DNA from: Candidatus Cardinium hertigii
GTDB lineage: Bacteria; Bacteroidota; Bacteroidia; Cytophagales_A; Amoebophilaceae
DNA: 47,804 nucleotides
NCBI RefSeq assembly: GCF_003788695.1
Contig: NZ_RARA01000027.1
Span: 17,409-65,212, forward strand
Direction of reading: 5' to 3'
Below the pieces are notes generated by a model. That model had not been told where the DNA came from, searched no databases, and was given only the letters and a program-made list of their open reading frames with translations. This document shows, in pieces, positions 16,463 through 24,703 of this stretch. The position numbers were made by a program, and so were the translations under genes. Position 1 is the stretch's first letter. Each line of letters begins with the position of its first letter.

Positions 16463-17533
16463 CTATGATGTCAATAGATTCCCTGCATTAAGAAAAAGTT
16501 TGTTTTTATCCAGTTCGCTTTTCTCCTTAGGACACTTGTTTTTATGCAACCTTTTATCATGATTTATAAGCTCTTCTATATCTATATCTGCTGATTCACC
16601 TGAATGATTTTCTTTAAATTCATTTTCATTAGTATCAGCTTCTTTAGTAGACCCTTTTTCATTTTCTTTCTTTCTTTTTGCTTCATTTTTCCTTCTTTCT
16701 CTTTGTTTATCTAGTTGATTCCGCTTCGTTAGAATGTCTTGCATATTTATCTCTGGTCTATTATTTTCTTCCCTTTGCTCCTCAAGTGTAGATCCATACC
16801 ATTTAACATTTTTAAATCGTTTATTCTTATTCTTTAATAACTCTGCTAAACCTGGAGGAGGTGGTGGTGCAGGTGGTGGTGGTCCAGAAGGCACATTTTT
16901 ACCGCGAATTTTTTCTTTTAATTCTTTTATTTCATTCATTGCGTCATACAACTTTCGCTGTAAATCACTATATTCGGTTTTAAGATTCTCCTTTTCAGCG
17001 TCTCTTTCCGAAAAATGCGCTTCTACATCAGGGTCACTATTTGCTCTTGCTTCTATTTCTTTTTCTAATTCTTTTATTTTATTTTTCAAATCATTACATT
17101 CGGTTTGAAGATTTTCCTTTTCAGCGTCTTTTTCCGAAAAACACGCTCCTAAATCAGGGTGACTGTTGTCTCTTGCTTCTATTTCTTTTTCTAATTCTTT
17201 TATTTTATTTATTGCGTCATCCAATTTTCGCCCACTGTCTTCAAGTTTTTTTTGATTTGCATGCTGTTCCTCGCTTAAAGCTATTTCTAATTCTTTTTCT
17301 TTAGAACCGTTCTCAACGGTTTGAGGCAACGCTTCTATTTGTACTGTATCATTTAACACCTCTTGCTTACGCTGCTTTATATGAACGTCTACCGCTTGCG
17401 GCTTTTGCATAATTTTTTTATTACCTCTTCCACAGGATAAACTAGCGCTAAAAATGAAGATGCTAGGCAAGACGACCAAAAGGGAACCCAGTTGTGAGGG
17501 GGGGATTTTATTTCTAGTATTTCTAGTTTGCAT
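16463..17533 (-). CDS. coiled-coil lipoprotein-like protein with polyproline segment
   Basis: The start is placed at ATG 17533 because MQTRNTRNK there matches the paralogue at 15446; an in-frame ATG at 17569 would add 12 residues. The product of 356 residues has a hydrophobic signal ending in SASLSCGRG, then a coiled coil. The coiled coil contains two 42-residue direct repeats, each beginning IKELEKEIEAR (residues 111-152 and 153-194). A profilin/EVH1-type polyproline tract GPPPPAPPPPPGL follows (217-229), then LLKNKNKRFKNVKW and a highly charged tail. The order polyproline then basic K-x-x-K-x-x-K-W recalls an FH1-like segment of actin regulators, but no FH2 or WH2 domain can be confirmed. 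Targeting of host actin machinery is a hypothesis. Confidence 0.65.
   Translation of the reverse strand: MQTRNTRNKIPPSQLGSLLVVLPSIFIFSASLSCGRGNKKIMQKPQAVDVHIKQRKQEVLNDTVQIEALPQTVENGSKEKELEIALSEEQHANQKKLEDSGRKLDDAINKIKELEKEIEARDNSHPDLGACFSEKDAEKENLQTECNDLKNKIKELEKEIEARANSDPDVEAHFSERDAEKENLKTEYSDLQRKLYDAMNEIKELKEKIRGKNVPSGPPPPAPPPPPGLAELLKNKNKRFKNVKWYGSTLEEQREENNRPEINMQDILTKRNQLDKQRERRKNEAKRKKENEKGSTKEADTNENEFKENHSGESADIDIEELINHDKRLHKNKCPKEKSELDKNKLFLNAGNLLTS
16952..17203 (-). repeat. two 126-bp direct repeats in the polyproline coiled-coil gene
   Basis: The units encode the two 42-residue coiled-coil repeats beginning IKELEKEIEAR. They share most bases (ttgcttctatttctttttct in both), so one arose from the other by in-frame duplication. 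Confidence 0.8.
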
Positions 17534-17764
17534 TATATTATTATTTGTTAATGTAGTACACTGGTTCAATCAATCAATGACGTTTCGATCGTACATTTAT
17601 TGAAAAATATATTCGCCAACTTAAAAAAAAAAACTAAACCAGCAAATTTTTTGGGTAAAATGTAATAAAAATAATCTATTAATGCTGCTAGGGTAGCATA
17701 ATACATACCAACCCATTATATTTGTATTATCAAACCAATAAGAAACAACCAGAGCCATTTTTTA
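17534..17764. other. promoter-bearing intergenic region between coiled-coil gene and valS (left of insertion)
   Basis: This is homologous to 15447-15680. A TATATTTG (17717-17724) fits the Bacteroidota -7 element, but no clear TTTG lies 19-21 bases upstream. If it drives valS, the 293-bp insertion at 17765 now lies in the leader. Confidence 0.4.
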
Positions 17765-17845
17765 GTGTCCGTTCACGACCCTGTAAAGGATAAGGATAGC
17801 GCTTGATTTTTTTTGGCTACTTTTTTGATCAAGCAAAAAAGTGAC

Positions 17846-17909
17846 AAATAATTTAGTAATGAAATAATTTAGTAATGAAATAATTTAGTAATGAAATAAT
17901 TTAGTAATG
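17846..17909 (+). repeat. four tandem 16-bp repeats
   Basis: The unit aaataatttagtaatg is repeated four times exactly, with a partial fifth. It lies inside the 293-bp insertion and is a likely length-variable locus. Confidence 0.9.
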
Positions 17910-17952
17910 AAATAATTAAATTAAAAATATTTCTACCACGCAAGTGAACAAA

Positions 17953-18044
17953 CAATGGCGTCAACTTAAGGTTTAGCTGTTATTGATAACCAAGTAGAAT
18001 AGGAGGGTAGGCTAATCATGAATTGCCTTAAGTTGACGCCATTG
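17953..18044 (+). mobile_element. 92-bp miniature element, copy 2
   Basis: It has 19-bp perfect terminal inverted repeats (CAATGGCGTCAACTTAAGG) and is flanked by identical 10-bp AGTGAACAAA at 17943-17952 and 18045-18054. It contains AGGAGGG (18001-18007) followed by ATG at 18018, reading outward into valS in frame. Confidence 0.88.
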
Positions 18045-18083
18045 AGTGAACAAATACATTTTTTATGCCTACAAATTAAAAAA

Positions 18084-20582
18084 ATGACCATACGCCCTTT
18101 ACCTCCATCCTATAATTTTTTGGAACGAGAAAAATATTGGCAACAATTTTGGACGGAACAAAAACTATATAAATGGAATCCCGTATCCGCTCGTGTAGAT
18201 ACGTTTGTAGTAGATACACCTCCACCCTCTATTTCAGGATATCTCCATATAGGGCATGTCTGTAGTTATACACAAGCTGATTTTATAGTCCGATTCCAAC
18301 GCATGCTGGGCAAAAATATTTTTTATCCAATGGGATTTGATGACAATGGTTTGCCCACGGAACGATTAGTAGAAAAACAAAAAGGAGTTCGTGCAGCAAA
18401 TATGGCTAGAGAGGATTTTATAGCCCTGTGCCAGGAAGTAGTGATAACTGAAGAAGAAAAATTTAGAACCCTTTTTAAAACTATGGCGCTTTCAGTCGAT
18501 TGGGAACTTGCATACCAGACCATTAGTCCATTATCCCGTAAAATTTCACAAATGTCTTTTTTGGCACTCTTAGCTAAAGGTGAAATATACCGCAGTACAC
18601 AACCCATGCTATGGGACCCAGTAGATGGCACAGCACTGGCACAGGCTGATATTGAAGAGCAAGAACGCACTGGATATATCCACGACATTCTTTTTTGTCA
18701 CGAAGCTACTAACGAGCCTCTATGCATCGCTACTACTAGGCCAGAGCTGTTACCCGCTTGTGTAGCGGTATTTTACCATCCAAGTGATCTGCGCTACCAA
18801 CATTTAGCCAATAGCTATGCTATCACGCCCTTCTTTAATATAAGGGTACCTATTCTAACGGATGAGCTAGTACAGCCTGATAAAGGTACTGGATTGGTTA
18901 TGTGTTGTACATTTGGGGACCAAACTGATATTTTGTGGTGGAAAAAGCATCAGCTACCTACGCATATCATCCTTAACAAACAAGGGATACTTACGGCTAA
19001 CCATACGGGTCCTCTTAAAGGGCTAAAGGTAACAGCAGCACGTGAAAAAATCATTCAAATTTTAAAAGAAAAGGGGCTTTTGGTACAAAATAGACCCATA
19101 TGCCAATCTGTAAAGTGTGCGGAACGCTCTGGAGCACCATTGGAAATTCTTACTATTCCACAATGGTTTGTACGCACATTAGTGCATAAAAATGCCATTC
19201 TCGCTAAGGCTAATAAGCTAAAATGGCACCCAGACTCGATGAGAAATAGGCTTGAAATATGGATAAATAACCTTACTTCGGATTGGTGTATTAGCCGTCA
19301 ACGCTATTTTGGAGTTCCTTTTCCCATTTGGTACTCTAAACGCTCCGGAGAAGAGAACAAAATTTTAGTTCCGACGATAGATCAATTACCGGTTAATCCG
19401 CTACAGGATTTACCAATAGGCTATACCAGAGAAGAAGTAGAACCAGACTATGATGTAATGGATACTTGGGCTACTAGTAGTATTTCGCCCCAACTTTCTA
19501 CCCATGCGATTAACCAAGATTTTAGTATAGACTATAAAAGGCATACCCAGTTGTTTCCAATGGATTTGAGACCGCAAGCGCATGAAATTATACGTACTTG
19601 GACTTTTTATACTTTACTCAAAGCGCATTTACATGAAAATAGTCTTCCTTGGAAAAACATTATGATCAATGGCTGGTGCCTAGCCCCCGATAAGCAAAAA
19701 ATGTCTAAATCGAAAGGAAATGTTATAGTTCCTGAAGCCCTTCTGGCCCAATATGGTGCCGATGTAATACGCTATTGGTCGGCCAATGCCCGCTTAGGAA
19801 CAGATACTTGCTATTGTGAAAATGTAATGAAAAATGGAAAACGGCTGGTGACCAAACTATGGCATGCAGCTAGATGTATAGCACAACATGTTAGCAAACT
19901 AGAAGAAGAAGTATTAACCCTCCCATTTCAAATTACGCAAGAAAAAGTTACCCATACCCTAGATAAATGGCTGTTGCACGATCTAACCAATCTGGTAGAA
20001 AAGGCTTATAGGCACTTTCTAGCTTATGCCTATACCGAAGCATTGGTAGGAGTAGAAAAGTTTTTTTGGTCTGTTTTTTGTGATGATTACCTTGAAATAA
20101 GCAAAGCTAGGGCTTACAACGAAATAAACATGGATAACCAAGGCCAGCATAGTGCTATTATAACACTGTACCATACTTTTTATGTGCTATTACAGCTGTT
20201 TGCCCCTATTTTACCGCATATCACCGAAGAACTTTCCCAGTGGCTCTATCCACATAAAGGATCTATACATCAAACTGGAAATTGGCCTAAAGAGCCATTA
20301 CATGCTTCTTTAAATCAAATGCAACTGGATCAGGTAGATCAACTTAGGGAAGTTATTAGTTTAGTACGTAAGGCCAAAACAGATCAAAAAGTATCTATAA
20401 AGGCAGCTATTCAGCTGCTTACGATTAGCGGTGCCATTTTAGATGAAGCGTTACTGACAGATCTAAAAACAGTTACCACTACAACAGAAGTGGTATTTAG
20501 CAAGACACCATTGCATCATCCAGGTTTGCAAATGGTAGGAAAAAAATGTTCCATATGGATACAGTTTGCATATAAAAAATAA
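18084..20582 (+). CDS. valS: valine--tRNA ligase (rickettsial/archaeal-like type)
   Basis: ValRS charges tRNA-Val and hydrolyses mischarged threonine. The 832-residue class I synthetase has the HIGH-type motif GYLHIGH (about residue 53), [10 protein letters not shown], an editing (CP1) insertion with [10 protein letters not shown], and the catalytic [10 protein letters not shown] loop (about 536-545). The anticodon-binding domain has [10 protein letters not shown] before it. It ends without the long C-terminal coiled coil of E. coli ValRS. The wording around [15 protein letters not shown] and [15 protein letters not shown] resembles the ValRS of Rickettsiales, known to be of archaeal character. 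ATG 18084 is chosen because the duplicated fragment begins at the same codon and upstream codons belong to a mobile element; ATG 18018 would add 22 element-derived residues. Confidence 0.95.
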   Translation: MTIRPLPPSYNFLEREKYWQQFWTEQKLYKWNPVSARVDTFVVDTPPPSISGYLHIGHVCSYTQADFIVRFQRMLGKNIFYPMGFDDNGLPTERLVEKQKGVRAANMAREDFIALCQEVVITEEEKFRTLFKTMALSVDWELAYQTISPLSRKISQMSFLALLAKGEIYRSTQPMLWDPVDGTALAQADIEEQERTGYIHDILFCHEATNEPLCIATTRPELLPACVAVFYHPSDLRYQHLANSYAITPFFNIRVPILTDELVQPDKGTGLVMCCTFGDQTDILWWKKHQLPTHIILNKQGILTANHTGPLKGLKVTAAREKIIQILKEKGLLVQNRPICQSVKCAERSGAPLEILTIPQWFVRTLVHKNAILAKANKLKWHPDSMRNRLEIWINNLTSDWCISRQRYFGVPFPIWYSKRSGEENKILVPTIDQLPVNPLQDLPIGYTREEVEPDYDVMDTWATSSISPQLSTHAINQDFSIDYKRHTQLFPMDLRPQAHEIIRTWTFYTLLKAHLHENSLPWKNIMINGWCLAPDKQKMSKSKGNVIVPEALLAQYGADVIRYWSANARLGTDTCYCENVMKNGKRLVTKLWHAARCIAQHVSKLEEEVLTLPFQITQEKVTHTLDKWLLHDLTNLVEKAYRHFLAYAYTEALVGVEKFFWSVFCDDYLEISKARAYNEINMDNQGQHSAIITLYHTFYVLLQLFAPILPHITEELSQWLYPHKGSIHQTGNWPKEPLHASLNQMQLDQVDQLREVISLVRKAKTDQKVSIKAAIQLLTISGAILDEALLTDLKTVTTTTEVVFSKTPLHHPGLQMVGKKCSIWIQFAYKK

Positions 20583-20630
20583 TATTTCATAGTATCCTTT
20601 TTTCTTGATAAGAGGAACCAAATTTGCATC

Positions 20631-22316
20631 TCATAATGTATAATTATTTTCTAATTTTTTCCGTTGTGCTTCTATAACCGCGTCTTCAATTTTTTCAAAT
20701 AATAAGGTAGGTACTGCTAATCGTTCTCCTGCCTTTACCAAATGAGCGATTTCTACCTCATCCCAGCCTACTGATTTTAATCCCAGCATAATGGCTATTT
20801 TATCACTAGTGGTAGGTAAAAAAGGTTTGATCAACAAAGCTATCGTAGCTATAAGCTGTAGGGCAATATGTAATACTGTTCCAGCGGCTTCTGGGGAACT
20901 TTTTACCAAATGCCATGGGGCTCTATCTGTTAGGTATTTATTGCCCAAGGCAGCATAGCCCATACAGAACTGCAGTGCTTCTTTAAATTTAAATTGTTCT
21001 ATTTCATCACCAACTGTTGTAAAAGAAGCGGTTAACGTATCAAGTAAAGTTTGATCAGCTATACTAGGGTGCATGTTTGGCGGAACTATTCCCTTAAAAT
21101 ATCGGTGTACCAAACTTACTGTTCTATTAACTAGATTACCCAGGTTCGCTACCAGCTCATTATTGTTTTTATTTTGGAAATCTTTCCAAGTAAAGTCGCT
21201 GTCTTTGTTCTCTGGTGCGATAGTGCAAAGTACATAACGTAACACATCTTCTTTTCCTTGAAAATCTTCTAAATAATCGTTTAGCCAAACAGCGTGGTTG
21301 CGGGAAGTAGAAAATTTTTTACCTTCTAAATTTAAAAATGCATTAGCTGGTATCTGTTGAGGTAAAATAAATTGGCCATGCGCTTTGAGCATAACAGGAA
21401 AAATAATACAGTGAAATACAATATTGTCCTTTCCTAGAAAATGTATGAGTGTGGTATTGGGATCTTTCCAAAAAGGTTCCCACGCTACTTGTTGTGCTTT
21501 TGCCCATTCTTTGGTTGCACTAATATAGCCAATGGGCGCATCGAACCAAACATAGAGTACTTTCCCCTGTCCTTCAGGTAGGGGTACAGGAATGCCCCAC
21601 GTTAAATCACGGGTTACAGCACGCGGTCGTAGCCCTTGGTCTAACCAGCCTTTACACTGACCATACACATTGGTTTTAAAATCTTTATGCTCTTCTAAAA
21701 TCCATTTTTTAAGCCAATCTGCATATTTGTGTAGCGGTAAGTACCAATGCTTGGTTGATTTTAAAATAGGCTTCTCTCCACTAATGGCAGAAACAGGTGC
21801 TATTAATTCTTCTGGGCTCAGGGTGCTTCCACAAGCTTCACATTGATCTCCATAAGCATTGGGGTTATGGCAGTGCGGACAGCTACCTTTGATATATCGA
21901 TCAGATAGAAATTGCTGATGAATAGGGTCATAGTATTGTGCTGTTTCCGCTACTTCGAATATGCCTTTTTGGTGCAAATTCTTAAAAAAATCGGTGGCTG
22001 TGTCATAATGCGTGGGAGAGGAAGTTCTGGCAAAAATATCATAACTTATACCCAATTTTTCAAGCGATTTCTTATTTAAGGCATGGTATTTATCTACTAC
22101 TTTTTGCGGCGTAGTACCTTCTTGCTGGGCACGAACCGTCACTGGAACCCCATGCTCATCAGATCCACTAATAAAAATGACGGAAGCTTTTTTTTGCCTT
22201 AAATAGCGAACATAAATATCAGCCGGAAGATGCGCACCAGCCACATGGCCTAAGTGAATGGGTCCATTGGCGTAGGGAAGCGCAGCAGTAATGGTATATC
22301 TTTTTTTGCTATGCAT
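20631..22316 (-). CDS. metG: methionine--tRNA ligase
   Basis: MetRS charges initiator and elongator tRNA-Met. The 561-residue product starts [10 protein letters not shown] and shows the class I signature PIHLGH (residues 19-24), SGSDEHGVP, and a zinc-binding knuckle CPHCH...CEACG (about 140-160). It also has [12 protein letters not shown], the KMSKS-equivalent KKFSTSRNH (about 333) and an anticodon domain ([21 protein letters not shown] onward in pieces). It lacks the C-terminal EMAP-like tRNA-binding domain that many Bacteroidota MetRS carry. ATG 22316 is chosen because it sits right before the conserved fold. The frame stays open upstream to 22502, but that part encodes unrelated Cys-rich sequence. 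It is convergent with valS, 48 bases away. Confidence 0.95.
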   Translation of the reverse strand: MHSKKRYTITAALPYANGPIHLGHVAGAHLPADIYVRYLRQKKASVIFISGSDEHGVPVTVRAQQEGTTPQKVVDKYHALNKKSLEKLGISYDIFARTSSPTHYDTATDFFKNLHQKGIFEVAETAQYYDPIHQQFLSDRYIKGSCPHCHNPNAYGDQCEACGSTLSPEELIAPVSAISGEKPILKSTKHWYLPLHKYADWLKKWILEEHKDFKTNVYGQCKGWLDQGLRPRAVTRDLTWGIPVPLPEGQGKVLYVWFDAPIGYISATKEWAKAQQVAWEPFWKDPNTTLIHFLGKDNIVFHCIIFPVMLKAHGQFILPQQIPANAFLNLEGKKFSTSRNHAVWLNDYLEDFQGKEDVLRYVLCTIAPENKDSDFTWKDFQNKNNNELVANLGNLVNRTVSLVHRYFKGIVPPNMHPSIADQTLLDTLTASFTTVGDEIEQFKFKEALQFCMGYAALGNKYLTDRAPWHLVKSSPEAAGTVLHIALQLIATIALLIKPFLPTTSDKIAIMLGLKSVGWDEVEIAHLVKAGERLAVPTLLFEKIEDAVIEAQRKKLENNYTL

Positions 22317-22586
22317 CTTAATTATGATAATACAAATATTTCGTACAAAAAATGCAGTACAGAATGTCCGAAGTCGTTTTGGCGCACCCATGTAATATTT
22401 GTCCCATAATGCTTCTGTTGTTGGTAAGTTTTTACAAAATACACAATTATAATTTACTTCACCACAATCTGGGACTAAACACCTAAATTGAGGCCGCTGC
22501 AATAGAAAACAAAAATTTTATAAAAAAAGGAAATCTATACAAAAGTGTTAGTTAAAAGCCTTAAAAAGGACATAAACTATACTATT
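22317..22586 (-). other. metG upstream region with open Cys-rich reading frame and element end
   Basis: The metG frame continues upstream to 22502, encoding [18 protein letters not shown] with paired cysteines and then [13 protein letters not shown]. This might be a relic of a zinc-knuckle protein fused in frame by decay. At 22487-22507 gaggccgctgcaatagaaaa matches the terminal motif of the element at 46194-46382. No promoter was identified. Confidence 0.35.
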
Positions 22587-23819
22587 TTAATGATTAGTCC
22601 TATTTTTTTCTTTGTTTGCCAATTTAACAGCTTGTTTTGCTGGCCAAAAGGAAGCAAAGGCTCCAAAGATAAGGGTTGTCATAGCTATAGATAAGCAATC
22701 ACTACCCTGCATGGCTACGGGATAAGCAACGGATCCAGTACGGCTAAGTTTAGTGAGTGTAATAAGTTCAAATTTTTGCTGTAAAAAACCAACCGTTACT
22801 GCAATGATTAAGCCATATAGAATGCCTTCTAAGGATACCAAAAGCCCATTGTATAAAAAAAGTTTACCTATTTGGGTTGGCGCAGCACCAAGTGCAGCTA
22901 GTAGCGCTATATCTTTTTTCTTTTCTAGAATGAGCATACATAGCATAAAGAAAATATGCAAAGAAGCTAATAGTAATACCAAAGTAAAAATAAAATATAC
23001 AGAGAGTCGTTCAATATAAATAGCGTTACGCTTAGCTGCGTTCTGCTCGTATCGATTGGATACTTTTAATTCTTTTGGTAAAAGTTTTTGTATATCCGCT
23101 TGCGTTTTGGTTACATTAGCGCCATTCTCTATAATTACTTCCCAATAGGTACGTTTATGTAAGCAGTTGGTTAACTTTTCTACAAAGTTTATAGGCGTAA
23201 TAATATATTTACTATCTATTGTATCCGTTATAGAAAATAAACCACTTACCTCCAAAATTTCTCGTTTATATGGTTTACCTAGGCTAAGGTTTAGGCTGTT
23301 TATTTGGGGATAAAAAACCTCTATAGTATGGTTGCTAGATTTTAATTGTAACAATCTTCTAATATGTATGCCCATAATAGCTTGTTCTTTTCCTCCCTTG
23401 GTTCCAGTAAAGGTAATGGCATCTATACGTCTACAATTTCTGTAAAAATCGCTTTGTTTAAAATTATCTGAGACGCCCTTGATGGTTACAATGGCTTGCT
23501 TACCATTATATCGTATTAGTGAGGTTTCTTCCAAAATTTCTACTATATCAGTGACACCGGGAATCTCTGTAATGCTTGCTTTTAGTTTGGTATTACTGAA
23601 AAAGGTTTTACCTGTTTTGCGCTCTATTTTTAGTGCAGAAGTATAGGCATAAAATAAAGAAGCGTATAATTTTTCCACTCCATTCATAGTAGATAATATT
23701 AATATTAAAATAGCCGTTCCTAATGCTGTGCTGTAACAAGTAAGCCTAGATAACCTGTATACCAATGTTTTTTTTTCATTTTTAGCATAACGCTTCGCGA
23801 TAAAAAAATAAATTTGCAT
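22587..23819 (-). CDS. LolC/LolE-type ABC transporter permease (FtsX-like)
   Basis: Permeases of this family work with a LolD-type ATPase to extract lipoproteins from the inner membrane for delivery to the outer membrane. The 410-residue protein has the expected shape. There is a cytoplasmic start (FFIAKRYAKNEKK), a first membrane helix at about residues 24-46 and a periplasmic MacB-like domain (about 47-265). An FtsX domain with three helices follows (about 268-300, 318-345, 370-395), with the typical stretch LEKKKDIALLAALGAAPTQI. LolC and LolE cannot be separated from sequence alone, and no ATPase gene is adjacent. The window contains several lipoproteins that would need this pathway. Confidence 0.85.
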   Translation of the reverse strand: MQIYFFIAKRYAKNEKKTLVYRLSRLTCYSTALGTAILILILSTMNGVEKLYASLFYAYTSALKIERKTGKTFFSNTKLKASITEIPGVTDIVEILEETSLIRYNGKQAIVTIKGVSDNFKQSDFYRNCRRIDAITFTGTKGGKEQAIMGIHIRRLLQLKSSNHTIEVFYPQINSLNLSLGKPYKREILEVSGLFSITDTIDSKYIITPINFVEKLTNCLHKRTYWEVIIENGANVTKTQADIQKLLPKELKVSNRYEQNAAKRNAIYIERLSVYFIFTLVLLLASLHIFFMLCMLILEKKKDIALLAALGAAPTQIGKLFLYNGLLVSLEGILYGLIIAVTVGFLQQKFELITLTKLSRTGSVAYPVAMQGSDCLSIAMTTLIFGAFASFWPAKQAVKLANKEKNRTNH

Positions 23820-23820
23820 G

Positions 23821-23987
23821 GTTGATGATTTTATCCATTTTTTTAAAAAAACTACTTATTTTAAAGCTACTTTTTTTGCTTGATCAAAAAAAGTAGCCAA
23901 AAAAATCAAGCGCTGGTGAACAAAGCTGTTGAAAAATCAGGCTGCAAGCTGAAAATCAGAACTCGCTCTCTGGTTACTCAATGGATT
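23821..23987 (-). repeat. partial GTATCCGTTCA-family repeat upstream of the LolC/E gene
   Basis: Matches the inner part of the copy at 15928-16370 (tgattttatcc, then the palindrome at 23866-23897, aatcaagcgctggtgaacaa and actcaatggatt). Both ends are missing. The palindrome lies about 50 bases from the LolC/E start codon, so it may sit in the promoter or leader. The rest of the gap to 24174 shows no gene. Confidence 0.7.
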
Positions 23988-24174
23988 ATTGCATTAAATT
24001 TTAAAAAAAGCATTTGATCACTTGCATAAAAGTAAACTTTACATTACCTTCACCTGCTAAAAGCTATAAAAGCTATAAACTTATTATTTAAGTTATAGTT
24101 TATAAAAACTAGTAATAAAATAAGAAACGCAACCATATAAGAAACGCAATTTAAAATTTTTTCATTTTTGTATT

Positions 24175-24396
24175 ATGTATTGGACACTTGAATTGGTATC
24201 TCATTTAGAAGATGCTCCTTGGCCAGCTACTAAGGATGAGTTAATAGACTATGCTAAACGGTCTGGAGCCCCCTTGGAGGTTATTAGAAATTTAGAAGAG
24301 TTGGATGATGATGATTATCCATATACATCTATTGAAGAAATATGGCCTGATTATCCGACAGGAGATGATTTTATTTTTAATGAGGATGAGTATTAA
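24175..24396 (+). CDS. DUF2795-family small acidic protein
   Basis: The 73-residue product reads MYWTLELVSHLEDAPWPATK at the start and ends in EEIWPDYPTGDDFIFNEDEY. This is the compact, very acidic protein conserved across Bacteroidota and annotated as DUF2795. Function is unknown; the motifs PWPATKDELIDYA and IWPDYP are its most conserved parts. It is monocistronic, with an obvious hairpin terminator downstream. Its survival in a reduced genome suggests a core role. Confidence 0.88.
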   Translation: MYWTLELVSHLEDAPWPATKDELIDYAKRSGAPLEVIRNLEELDDDDYPYTSIEEIWPDYPTGDDFIFNEDEY

Positions 24397-24402
24397 TAAG
24401 GT

Positions 24403-24448
24403 ACATATTAAGCTTATATAACTATGTATCAGCTTAATATGTATTTTT
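24403..24448 (+). terminator. intrinsic terminator after the DUF2795 gene
   Basis: ACATATTAAGCT (24403-24414) pairs with AGCTTAATATGT (24431-24442), a 12-bp stem, followed by ATTTTT. It lies 6 bases past the stop. Confidence 0.75.
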
Positions 24449-24703
24449 ACATGACGGCTTTTCATGCACTTGTTTTGGTAATCATTACTAGTAAATAAGC
24501 AGTTGTTTTTTTAATCATAGTGCATGGTTGACCGACTGTATTGGATACAGTTGGGAAAACTATCCATTAAGATTATTTATTAAGATTATCTATTAAGCTA
24601 GCGGTATATCCTGAACCTCTATTAAAATTGGTATGCTACATCTTTTTAGATGTTGGTTCTAGAGACTTTTAGTCGTACCTACTGTCATATAAAAATTAAG
24701 TAT
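24449..24703. other. intergenic stretch before the POTRA outer-membrane protein
   Basis: It contains a short tandem repeat (attaagattatttattaaga / ttatctattaagc near 24567-24600). No gene, RNA or convincing promoter seen. Confidence 0.35.

Larger units (their letters stand above)
17765..18057 (+). mobile_element. 293-bp GTATCCGTTCA-family insertion with 8-bp target duplication
   Basis: Its ends are gtgtccgttcac and gtgaacaaatac, and it is flanked by ATTTTTTA at 17757-17764 and 18058-18065. The duplicated copy of this locus has a single ATTTTTTA (15673-15680) and no insertion, which fixes the boundaries. Inside are a half-decayed palindrome (ggctacttttttgatcaagc), a 16-bp tandem array and the nested 92-bp element. 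The hairpin core of other copies is missing. Confidence 0.85.

Noticed and set aside
18018..18083. Upstream ATG extending ValRS by 22 residues
   Set aside because: The added codons belong to the 92-bp mobile element, and the duplicated valS fragment shows the ancestral start at the codon equivalent to 18084. Kept only as a finding.
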